Below are positions 34,970-46,012 of a DNA stretch of 64,000 bases, in pieces. Position numbers and translations under genes: made by a program. The notes below the pieces were generated by a model. That model searched no databases, was not told the DNA's origin, and saw only the letters and a list, made by a program, of their open reading frames with translations. How positions within the stretch are numbered: the stretch's first letter is position 1; every line of letters begins with the position of its first letter. The stretch lies in the NCBI GenBank assembly GCA_963920575.1, contig OY986969.1, positions 1,932,001-1,996,000 of the forward strand. The letters run 5' to 3'. Source of the DNA: Narthecium ossifragum (taxonomy: Eukaryota > Streptophyta > Magnoliopsida > Dioscoreales > Nartheciaceae).

Positions 34970-35394
34970 TAGCTCTTTCCTTGTTTTTCCTTTGTGTATC
35001 AAGTAGGACACTATTTATTGCGAAGGGTGTAAATAGAAATGAGTGTGGCTAGTCATTTTGAGAAGTTTTCTTTTATGGTCTGTTTTAACATCCCAATAAA
35101 GATTTTTTAGTAATTGCTGATTCGAAAACCCTGCCATTGACGGGTTTGAAGCTTGTGATATCGATCTCCAGCTTTTCGAACAATTATAATTTGGATTGAG
35201 ATACAATTAATTGAGATGGAAAAACTGTTCCAAACAAAATGGTGATTGAAAGAAGTATATTATACATGAAAAGTGGATAAATATGCTAATATTGTTCCTC
35301 TTTGATCCCTGTTAGGTATATCGCCTTAATCTAGGAACTGAGAAGAGTTATAAACTATCTTACATGATTGATATATAAGATAGTCGGCTGGTCA

Positions 35395-35603
35395 ATGAAT
35401 TCCTCAATCATAGTGCTCGGAAGGTGTTCGACGTTGGCCGGCGCCAGGTGTCTCAGGTCATTTAGACCGATGCTTCCCTCGAATCTGGCTCTCGGATGGC
35501 CACGATTACTGTCGTGGGGCTCACGTGGGCTGGGGTGCTTGATTGGGCGGCTGGCTCTTCCACGAGGGTTGGATCGGTGTTACATGGGGAAATGGCTGAT
35601 GTT
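35395..35603 (+). pseudogene. Left half of an older LINE RNase H fragment
   Basis: Plus-strand frame: TDASLESGSRMATI…WAGVLDWAAG, then SSTRVGSVLHGEMADV. This is the first half of a plant LINE RNase H domain (the first acidic residue lies in TDASL). It is cut at 35603 by the minus-strand LINE and resumes in the same frame at 38713. A stop just before TDASL shows that it was already degenerate. Confidence 0.75.
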
Positions 35604-38600
35604 TTTTTTTTTTTTTTTTTATGAGTTGAGTCAAATGGCTAGCATTACAATCAACATATCAGACCTAAGGGCCCATCCGCAGGAGTCCAGCTATAAGTAG
35701 CTTGGAATCTGCGACACCAATTAGCAATTACATCTGCTCTAATATTGCTTAGTCTAGGCACATAAATGAAAAGGATTGACTCAAACAACATAGCTTCCAA
35801 CCATAATTCTCTAACCAAAGCTTCAAGCTCCAGAAGCCACATTTGGCGTCCACACAGGATTTCCACAACTGAGAAGGAGTTAGATTCAACAACTACTTTA
35901 TGATATCTAAGCTCCTTTGCTCTTTTACAAGCTACTAATACGGCTTTGAACTCCACCTCAAGCACAGATCTTGCGCACACCAGCTCTCCTTTAGCCCAAC
36001 AAACTTGATCATTCTTGTCAATGCACACAGCATCAACAGCCCCATGCAGTGGGTCCAAGGATCCATCTACTTGAATTACAATGCCACTGTCTCTAGCTGC
36101 ACATACATTCTCCTCACACTTTTTCTTCTTGACAGCCAAGAATTCATCAACCAAGCGAAGTCCTCTTCTAGCCAAGATATCCGCAGGCTCCCCTTGTTGT
36201 TCAAAAATAATTTTATTTCGATTCTTCCAAACAAGCCACAACCCATAGCAAAGACATGCTTTCAAACGTTCCATACCAGGATTTGAAGAAGGCTTCCCTA
36301 GGAGAGCAAAACAATTCTCCAAGGAATCCGGACTCCTCCATCCATTTGGTAGCATCAATCTCAAGACCAACTGCGTGAAGGCACACCCCACAAATGCATG
36401 CTCCAATGTTTCCGCTTGCACTCCACAACATGGGCATTCTCTATCCGAGATCATGCAAAGCTGCCACAGGTGCTCTCTTACCGGCAATCTTCCATGCATC
36501 AGTTTCCAAATGAACTGCCATATGCGCGGACCTACAGGAAGTCTCCATATGCTACTCCATGCATGTGCATCCTCCTGCATCAAGCTTCCAAGACATTTGC
36601 GCATAGTTAGAAGATAAGCCGAGGAACAAGAGATCTGCCCAGTTTTGCAACATGCCCATCTACAACGATCCTGATCAGAATTGTGTAGGATAACATTCCT
36701 TATGCGCTCAACCAGTAGAGGATGGAAAAATTGACGAAGTTGGTCCATATTCCAGGTACCATCAACAAGAAAATCACCAACAATGAATTTTTCAAGTCCA
36801 CCATCCACATTGAAAAATGTAGGACGCTTCTCCAACGGATCCTCCAACACCCAAGTATCCGATAAAACATTAAGCTTGCTGCCCCGACCAGGGTCACATA
36901 CAAATCCTTGCCTCATTTCATCTGCAACTTCACAAACATGCTTCCAATGCACCGAAATATTTTTGGAGTCTCTTGAGGAAGGAAGGATTTCTTTCCAAGA
37001 GTATTTGGCTCTTGCTAACAAGCCCCAAACAGTCGGTTTGGTGTCTAGAAGGCCTGCAATTCTCTGCATCTTCAATGCACGTTGCCAAGAGCCCAAGTTC
37101 CGCAGCCCAAGACCTCCAGCTTCCTTAGTAGGCAAACTGTCTTCCAAGCAATTGTACTGATTCCAGACCGCTTCCCTTGCCACAAGAAATCTCGACACAG
37201 CTGATCCATTTTCCTTATAACAACAGCTGGCACACACATGGAGGTCATAACATATGCCGGAACTCCTTGCAAGACTGACTTTAGAAGAGTCACCCTCCCT
37301 GCTTCAGAGATCTTCTTCCCTTGCCAAGATAGGATGTACCCAGCCATTTTATCAAGCAATGGAGTGAAATCAACTGCTCTGAGTCTCTTGGGGCTAAGAG
37401 GGACCCCAAGATATTGCCAAGTGCCCTTGACTTCCCCAATCTTCAAAATTCTACAAATTGCCAAACGCCGATCTTCCTTGACAGTCTTAGAGAACTGGAT
37501 GCTGGACTTCGAAGCATTTATATCAAGCCCAGACATAACTTTGAAATGCAACAATTTCTGTCTCAGCTTTCTTGCCTCTCCACATGTTGCCCGGGTAGCA
37601 AAGAAGCAGTCATCTGCATACAACAAATGAGAAAGGATGAAATCAGAGTGCCGGAAGGAAATGCCTTCAAGCTTCGAGGAAGGGGCCTTCAGGATACGAG
37701 AAAGAACTTCTTGCACCACCAAGAATAGATAAGGAGACAGGGGGTCTCCCTGGCGAAGCCCACACTTGGAGTTGATCCTCCCATGAACACAACCATCCAC
37801 AATGAAAGAGAAAATCGGACTAGTTACGCAGGCCATGATCGACTGCACCCACCTCCTTGGAAAATTCATAGCATGCAGAACCTCCTCAAGAAAGGGCCAT
37901 CTAACCTTGTCATAGGCAGATTTCAAATCAACTTTCATAACCATAAGGCTTTTTGATTTAGGTGCAAACCTCATTGAGTGAAGAACTTCTCTAGCTGAGT
38001 CAATGTTTTCATGTATACTCCTACCAGCCACATAGGCAGATTGTTCAATCCCAATGACATCATTGAGAGCAGACTTCATCCTCCTAGCAAGAATGGAAGT
38101 AATGACTTTGTACCCAACATTACAAAGACTTATGGGCCTGAAGTCTTTGACATGCCTTGGGAATTTGCATTTCGGAATGAAAGAGATGAAAGTTTCATTC
38201 CAAACATTAGGAAGCCTCGCAGTACGGAAGAAATGTTGAACAACAACCACGAAGTCTCCCCCTACAATGTCCCAATGCTTAGTATAGAACTCAACTGGAA
38301 TACCATCCGGACCAGGGCATTTACTTCTCCCCATTGCAAAGACAGTCTCTTTCACTTCTATTGCTGAAACACCTTCCAATAAGAGCTCATGCATGCTATC
38401 CTCCAGTCTAGGCAATTCTGGCAAGGAGATCCTCTTTGGGCAGCCACCATCAGACCAAACCTCCTTAAAATGAGCTTCAAACACCCGGCCAATTGCATAT
38501 GGATCAGTAGCAGCCTGCCCGCTAGAGTTAACTATCTCTCGGATCCTGGACTTATGCGATCGAGAAGCAACTGACCTCTGAAAAAATGCAGAATTGCGGT

Positions 38601-38712
38601 ATCCGGCACACAACCACTCCTCTCTAACTCGCTGCCTCGCTCGTTGTTCTTGCTGCAAAATATTAAGTTCCCATTGCTTCTCCAAAAGCCCCAGCTGTTC
38701 CTCTTCTTGCTC
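35604..38712 (-). mobile_element. 5'-truncated LINE (non-LTR retrotransposon), reverse transcriptase to RNase H
   Basis: Minus strand, 3.1 kb. The first frame (38685-37072) is a reverse transcriptase, with RPISLCNVGYKVITSILARR, MKVDLKSAYDKVRW, GLRQGDPLSPYLF and the catalytic YADD at 37620-37609. A frameshift near 37131 moves it to the second frame (37237-35651). That frame has the zinc-binding region before RNase H (…WRLPVGPRIWQFIWKLMHGR, ECPCCGV…LEHAFVGC) and an RNase H domain (IQVDGSLD, VEFKAVLVACKRA, VVVESNSFSVVEIL, ADVIANW). The apurinic endonuclease and ORF1 are missing through 5' truncation. It ends with AGCC…GACTCAACTCAT and a poly-A (T run at 35604-35620). The flanks GGAAATGGCTGATGTT (35588-35603) and GGAAATGGCCGATGTT (38713-38728) are its 16-bp target duplication with one change. 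It is inactive through truncation and frameshift. Confidence 0.93.
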
Positions 38713-39078
38713 GGAAATGGCCGATGTTGCTATGGCACTGATGGAGGCTCGATCAAGAGGGGTGCAAGACTTGGTAATTGAATCGGATTCTCTTGAGACG
38801 ATTCAAATACTGAATGGTGCTCGGCTCTAGCCTAAGGATCTAGAGGTTCTGGCTAAGGATATATGGCTGTAAGTGTTAGCTTTTGGATCTGTTTTGTTTA
38901 TGTATATTCATAAATATTGTAATTGTAGAGCTCACATCGTTGCTCTCGCTATATTATCGCCTATCTAAGTTTTCTCGTGGTCCAGTCTAGAAGGGGCTGG
39001 ATGCCTTTGGATCTTATTTTGCATGTGACTTTGTAACTTAGCCGTTTGGCTCAACTCTTTAATAATAAAAAAACAAAA
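38713..39078 (+). pseudogene. Right half of the older LINE RNase H fragment, with 3' tail
   Basis: It continues the frame cut at 35603: EMADVAMALMEARSRGVQDL, VIESDSLETIQILNGARL, then a stop, and further LAFGSVLFMYIHKY…AHIVALAILSPI. The tail is CTTAGCCGTTTGGCTCAACTC followed by TTTAATAATAAAAAAACAAAA. Together with 35395-35603 it is one LINE end, about 575 bp without the inserted element. Confidence 0.75.
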
Positions 39079-39975
39079 CCCCGAGGCTGCAATAGAGAAG
39101 ACTGAATCTCATCAAAAAAAAAATAGAGAAGACTGAAGAAAAAAAAAAAAGAGACATTTAGTGGCGATAATAGCGACGCTAGGTAAAATTTCACCGCTCG
39201 AACAATAGCGGCGCTCGTGGGGCCGCCACTAAAACCATTATTACCGCCAGTGACTAAACATCTCATGATACATTTAGCGGCCGTAGCAATGGTTTTAACG
39301 GCGGCTACACGGGCGCCACTATTGTTTTAGCGGCGACGTTTTACTTGTTCGTTGATGTGGTCGCTAAAAGTCCTTTATGCCTTTCCTCTTGATTTCGAGT
39401 GCTGATTGATTAACACTCCACTCCAAACAAAAAATAATCGTCGCTTAAACACAACCTTAAATTGGGTGACGTAGCCATAGCTGCGGCTTGCCGTCAGATA
39501 TCACTGCCAAATAATCATAATTTCTGATTATAATTTTGCATTCCTTCGCTTTTAAAAGTTTAAGTTTAACTTGTGATGTAAATACAATCAATTTCACATA
39601 TATATTATACTAGTAATGCCCTCTGCCATCGTAACCATAACCCCATCTCAATAACTCCCTCACACAAAACACCCATTAACTTAGAATTATCATGTCACAT
39701 AAACACTACCTAGGATATTATCCCGCAACTTAGGACACATGATAGTTAATTTATAACCATCCTGTCATATAAGAATGATAAAATCAGTTTTTATGACGTG
39801 ACATATAAATCATAATCTCAGTCATAAAACTATGTACACGTGGCATATGATTGTAACCAAATAAATAGAGAAAAAAAAAGTATAGTGTGGAGACACATGG
39901 ACCTATTTGCTGAGTCATATATCTCATCATAAATAATTTTTAACGTGACACACATATGACATAAGATTGGTTATT

Positions 39976-40007
<32 letters not shown>

Positions 40008-41120
40008 AGAGAGAGAGGGGTGGATGGCTAGCTCCATCGTAGTATAAATATAAGGTGAGACACCCATACCATCTGCCACAAGTAACCACCACCCTCACCC
40101 CCACTACTCCCCCTCTCCCCTAATCACCTATGCTAAATAACACAGGTAACCACTATCCCCATATCCACTGCTCCCCCTCCTCTCTCCTGATCACCCGTGC
40201 CACATTACACCGATAACCAATTAAATAAGAAGTTTTATCCACATAGGATATATGACTCACAACACACCTTATTTTATATATATTTAGACCATTTCAAGCT
40301 CATTTACATTCACGTCAAAATGCTTCTGAGACCTTTATGCCAAAAAACATAAAGTAAATGCATTTTTTAAAAAAATCATATTTGTTATCCTTTACTGCTT
40401 TCAGACCATTTTACTTCCTTTTTATATAATTTTTTTAAAAGTAAGTTTATAACATCAAAAATAGCTAATCTCATCAAAAAAATAATCGAAGTAACAAATT
40501 TGCAAATTTAGCTTAACTGCCAACCCACTAAGGCATTCAAAGCCCGGTTTGACTACACAATAAAGCATATCCTAATTGTAGGTTAATGTTTTCTTCACTA
40601 CAACTACAATTTACTGCCAGTACCATTGTAGTGATTGGTGGCAGTGCTACCTGTCAGCGACATGCACATTCCTACCTAAGTACAATGGCATGTACACCCC
40701 CCGCATCCTAAGCTTATTACCCCTTAATTGCTAACCCATTTATGTTTGGAGTCCCCTAATTGCTAACCAATTTCTATCTGAGGATAAAACATGGGATAAG
40801 AGGGTTATCCCCACCCCATCCCCAAACCCCCCAAACCAAAAGGGGACTTATGGTGAATGACTACATAAGCACATCATAGCAAAACAGTTAACTAAACTAT
40901 GAACCGACAATAGCACAACATTATCAATCCATCACTTCCACGCGCAAGGTTATACCAAATGTTTAGCCTTAACCAGCCCCGCTTTCTGAAACTAGTTTAA
41001 AAAAAAAATTGATGAGAAAGATAGACCAGACTGAGTGGTAAGCTATAAAGGAGCCATTGCAGGAAAGCTTGTTGGGTGACAAATGTAACATTGCATCATC
41101 ATCAAGTAAACGTATGACTG
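39079..41120. other. Intergenic; repeat relics and phosphatase 3' flank
   Basis: 39150-39375 is rich in TTTAGTGGCG/AGCGGCG words in both directions, probably a truncated CACTA-like relic. 39605-39700 and 40040-40220 carry the dispersed repeat family described at 11225 (GTAACCACCACC, C-rich runs). A (GA)n run lies at about 39975-40018. No gene recognised. The last part before 41121 should hold the phosphatase 3' UTR. Confidence 0.5.
40040..40220 (+). repeat. Dispersed repeat copy g, two heads in tandem
   Basis: CCATCTGCCACAAGTAACCACC at about 40070 and ATGCTAAATAACACAGGTAACC at about 40130 are each followed by a C-rich run ending in CTCTCCCCTAATCACC or CTCTCCTGATCACCC. This suggests a tandem duplication of the family head. 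Confidence 0.45.
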
Positions 41121-44100
41121 TCACCTCCTCAGGTTAGTTGGAGGAAAAGAGGTTGCAGCTATTTTCTCTCGAAGATTGAACCTGTCCGCTATCAATGGGC
41201 GTACATCTTTAACTCCAACCAAACTGTCTAAGAATGGCAGAAGTGAAAGTAGCTCTTGATCTGAACGGTCATCAAACCAGCTTTCAATTGGGATGCCATT
41301 GTCTATTTGGAATCCAAATGCCTGGAAATAAGAGCAATTACATTCTCGATAGTTGTTGGGTTTCTCTCTACATGAATAGATCTTCCAAATTTCAACAGCT
41401 ATGATTTCTAATAGTTTGGTACTTATTCGACATATAATGCATTCAATCCTAATTAGCATGCAATAAGTAACTCAGTACCGGTATTACGAATAGGAAGTGA
41501 AGAGCAAAATGTAGATAAGTGGTAAATTAAAGTACTATGCTAAAATCTGCGGACATCTTGGATTTTGTCCACCATAACAAGAAAAGGGGGCGGAGCAATC
41601 AACCATAATAGGATTAAAACCCTCCCAGCACTACGAGCATTTGATTTCTACCCACAATAATCCCTGAAGACAATTGTACAAAAAAGAAAAAAAAAAAGCT
41701 TACAAAATATGGTCATGAATAAATCTGCTAGAAGTTATGGGGGATTTCACTTTCATAAAGCAATTTCAATGAAACCTATGGCTGGTCATAACTTCATTAT
41801 CTGTTTCATTACTAATCTCTTACTAAGAGTTCTAAAATTATGCAAAGAACCATACTCTTAGCTAGGATAACATGCAAGTGTTGACTTTGACTTTACCTGA
41901 GGAGAGTTGTCAATGATGATCACTTGTGCCAAATCGCGTCCAAGAACTGACAGATCCTTAAGGTAATTACCCTCCACATAAACACAAGACTCACGGTAAA
42001 CACGGTGGCGGAATAATTTCCTCTTTGGGTCAAGGACATTCAGAAGCTGTTCAGCATAGATACTTTGGCTTGCAGTAAATATAATGATCTCAAATTGGCT
42101 AGCAACCCTCTCCATGAAGTCCTTAAGATAAGGTCGACAGCGTACATAGACTGTGTGATCTTTAAGATTAAATTTCACTGAAAACGTGAAGTCTACATCT
42201 TCACAAGGTTCAAGCGTGGAGTGGACTAGAGTCTCTGGGAAGATAAGCCAACGCGTTAGTATAACACAAAGTATAACATCTGAAGACTGACTTTAAACCA
42301 TTACCTACATATGGGTCATGTATGAAGAAGAGAACATAATCCAAATCATATAACACTGAACTAAAGAGTAAAAAAATAGCATATAATCTCCATAAAATTG
42401 ACAATTTTACCGACAAAGATAAGACCAAAAATTTACTTCAATGTAATGATGATAGAATGCTCCACAAAGAGACCCTTGAAATGCTAAAAATAGCAATAGG
42501 ACAACTACAACAGCATGCACCTAATTCAGAAGTCTGCCCTTCGAGCTTCAGTCCTCTCTACATTATCTCCTAACCTATTCAGTCAATTCTTTTCATACAG
42601 CACAAATTCTTAGTGCAATAAGGCAAGAGAGGCCCCTTCAGTTCATACAGCACAAATTCTTACTCGGTGCAATAAGGTAAGAGAGGGTTCTACCCCAAGT
42701 TGGGCAACACAAATAAGATTTGCTCAAACACATTAAGATCCCTATCTAAACCATCACAGGCTTTGTTCCAAAAGTGTCTAGCAGAATGAATATGGCAGTC
42801 ACCCTACTTGGTTTCTGACCAAATACAAACTTTCATGATATAACCATCGATTGGGTGACTTTACAAAAAGAAAAGGAAGATCCCTTAGCTAACTTGTCCA
42901 GAACCTGTAGTAGGATTAGGTGTTGAACTTCAACTGATAGGACTAAAAACCATTACTTGCAAGTTCCATAAGTTATACATCACATGAAATCACAAAACAA
43001 ATCCTTTAAGCCATCAAAAACATAATGCATATGCCACTTAGACATATAAACCAATGGAAAAGATCTGAAGAATAAAAACTGAATATGGCAACTGAAAAGC
43101 TCAAAAAGCATACCATCCAGATCCAAAACGAGTGTAGTTGAAGGGCAACTCCGTGTTTGTTTAGGGAGGAGCATAGGCCGAAAAGTTGGAACAACATTTG
43201 ACAAATCCGGTAAATGTTTTATGAACAGATAGGGGTCAAAATCATCAAATTCATCTTCACCGTTTTCCACACACTCTTCAGCAGATATTGAATCTTGATT
43301 CTGTTCATCAATACACTCCAACTTAGAATGCTGCATCGCAAGATAGATAGCTGAAACTTCAGAAGAAAGGTTCCCCAGATCCTTAAATTCTTCATCACAG
43401 GATGAGTTCACCTGGCGAAATTCCATAATTGATCCATTGGGTTCATTATTTTGCAAATCAGAAGTATATGAGGACCCATTTATTGATTCAGTAAACTTAT
43501 CATATTTCCATGTTGATCCTATCTCTGATCTGGTCTTGATGTTCACCTGTTCTTCTATTGTAAGTCGAAATTGTGAGGAATCAGTGTTTGACTTCTCAAC
43601 ATTGTTGTCCTGACAGTATCCTTGCTCTTTACTTGCAAAGAAACCTAAAAATTCCACTAGAAATAATAAGTATAGATCTTGCATTATAAATGAGCCATTC
43701 TATAGCATCACAAAACAGCTAAGTTTTCAAGGCTTATAATGCAGAACACATGTAAGGAGTTCCCTAAAGCATATGTATTGGACAAAACATGCACTAATCT
43801 ACAGCTCTGTAAAGCTAAGTTCATGAAGTAAGATGATATAGTAGGAGTGGCAGGCCTGATGAACATGCAGAGCACTCAGTAAGTGGTACTTGAATCATTT
43901 AACAGAACACATCTTCAGAACAAATAGCAATTTTTTAAGTAATTATGTTATACGTCCAGCGACCTGTTTGTCTCAACAGGTCAGTCACGTCGAAAGCCCA
44001 TATCTGAAAACAACACGTAAACTCAACTTGTTTACCAACAAAATCCATTTCGTTCAATAAAGGTAGCTGATGACGAAAGGATACAACTCGAGACATATTA

Positions 44101-46012
44101 AGCAAGAATATAGAACATCAAGAACAAAAGTTTGCAGTTAAACAAAACAAGAAAAAACAAAAGGTTGAAAGTAATTCATTTGAAGCAGAAACAGTATATT
44201 GAAGGGTTATTGGCGATGAATTGCACAAGAAAACCCTTGAAAGTTAATATTGTATATCATAATGATGAAATGCAGCAAAACGTGCAACCTTTCTCCGGAT
44301 CACGCCCACACAAGTCTTTTCGTAAGTGGAAAGATGGAGAAAATATAGTTTCCATACATTGATCAGCACTATTATCAAGGGTCTGCAAATCAATAGAAGA
44401 AATTAGAAGTACAGCAATATACAATAACTGATTTATTACCTTGAATACTATCAATACCTTTAAACCAAATAGACAAAATATTGGGTGCTAAAACAGAAAA
44501 ACCTCATAGCATGCTTGTATAATGCCAAAAGCTCGCACACTATTATATCATGAAATACAATACAAACTAGAGGACAACTGAAACCATTAAAAATAACCAT
44601 TTATCTGCATGCTATCCTTGCTATTGCATGAAGCACATGAAGGGTTGATGGTGCTCTTAAGCTTAGGCCATGTTTTATGCTTCAAAGCATTCTCGTTTTC
44701 ATTTTAGTGGATTTGGTTATCTTTGATTATCTAACTCCGCACGAATGGCTCAAGTAAAAACAAGGATCAGCATATTCTGCTATGCTGAAAAATGGAAGAA
44801 ATGTTATGACCTATAATAAATTAGTAGCAAAAAATTAAATGACAAATACTAATGCCTACTGGCAAATAGCTGTACTATTGTCAGGGTATTTCAATTAGCC
44901 AACAAAAAATGCCAAATAAACCATGAAGAGCTCCATGTGCCTGATTGTCTGCTGCAGCATCATCGAAAAAATTTCTACCAGGAGAGTCTTGGTTCCATAT
45001 ACACTCAAGCAGTATAAAACAATAGCTAAAGAGAGACAGAAAAACCTTCACTGAAGAATAAAGAATAAAACTTAATATCCCATCCCAAAAATAAATCAGA
45101 AAAGGTCACTGCACAGACAACACAAACAGTAGAAACGCAAAAATGTAAATAACTTGAATGGTGCTGTTTGCAAATGTTAACAGCACATATGAAGAGCAAT
45201 ATTTATCAAAACAAGAAGATTCACAACTGACTACCCAAATCCAACTCATAAAAAAAAGATAAGAGAACAACTCCTTTCCAACAATTTTCATGCTCACCTT
45301 ATGATCTAAAGTTGGCTCATATGACATCGAGACATTCTGAGGCTCATCAGGTGATAGGATGAAGCTAGAACTCAAATTCTTCGCACTTTCTGCATCTCTG
45401 CTTTTGCTTGAGAGAATCTTAGCTAAATGTACAACAGAATAAGAAGTTAGCTCCTATTGTGAGAACAAAACTTAGCAATTGTGGGAACAAAAGGTAGGAA
45501 ATGTATGTTGAATCACATTTTAGAAAAAAATCCGCAACTCTGCAACAAAAAAGAAATCATCTGCAGCCATGAATATTTACCAAACTATGCAAAAAAATAT
45601 CCTCAAACCGAGATTTTACCCAACAGTCATCATCTAAGAGATAATCGATGCAGCCAGATATGCTTATGTAACTACAGATACCACACAATACTGAAGCTTT
45701 GTGTGGCATACATAAGAAGGTAATGTTTCAAAGTGAAACCGCATCAGACAAGGCCTCAAAACTTAGATTGCTTATTTTCCAAAGAATCACAATGTGCAAT
45801 TAGCATAAAATAAAGTAGTTTTCAATAAAAATAAAATGAACAAAAGCATGGAAGGATCAAGTACCGTTCTTGCGCTTTTTTGCAGAAGCTGATGTAATCA
45901 GCTCTGTTACTTTCCTTTCAGTAACCGAAGTGTCCTTCAGCTGTCTACGAATTTTACTATCAACAGGTTCTCTAGCAGAATTTTTAGCAAGAAGTTTCTT
46001 CCTGGTCTGCAT
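41121..46012 (-). CDS. SCP/NIF-type phosphatase (CTD small phosphatase-like 2 class)
   Basis: Exons on the minus strand at 46012-45865, 45422-45298, 44382-44289, 43656-43114, 42234-41897 and 41321-41121 join in frame to 482 residues. The C-terminal 180 residues are an FCP1-like HAD domain. The nucleophile motif DLDET is at residues about 301-305, split by the intron between 43114 and 42234. Then come [12 protein letters not shown]…[50 protein letters not shown] and VIIIDNSPQ with the conserved Asp-Asn. The family removes phosphate from serines, in plants including the RNA polymerase II tail (Arabidopsis SSP4, SSP4b and SSP5 are the closest known type). The N-terminal 290 residues are polar and acidic and probably disordered, with a basic stretch KKRKN at the end of exon 1 that could be a nuclear signal. 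Exon 4 could instead start at 43644 (12 bases shorter, same frame). The 5' UTR appears long. Confidence 0.92.

Noticed and set aside
35601..38728. Twin-priming (5' inversion) of one LINE as explanation of the head-to-head LINE parts
   Set aside because: The minus-strand part has its own 3' UTR and poly-A and is flanked by a 16-bp duplication, so a nested insertion explains everything better.
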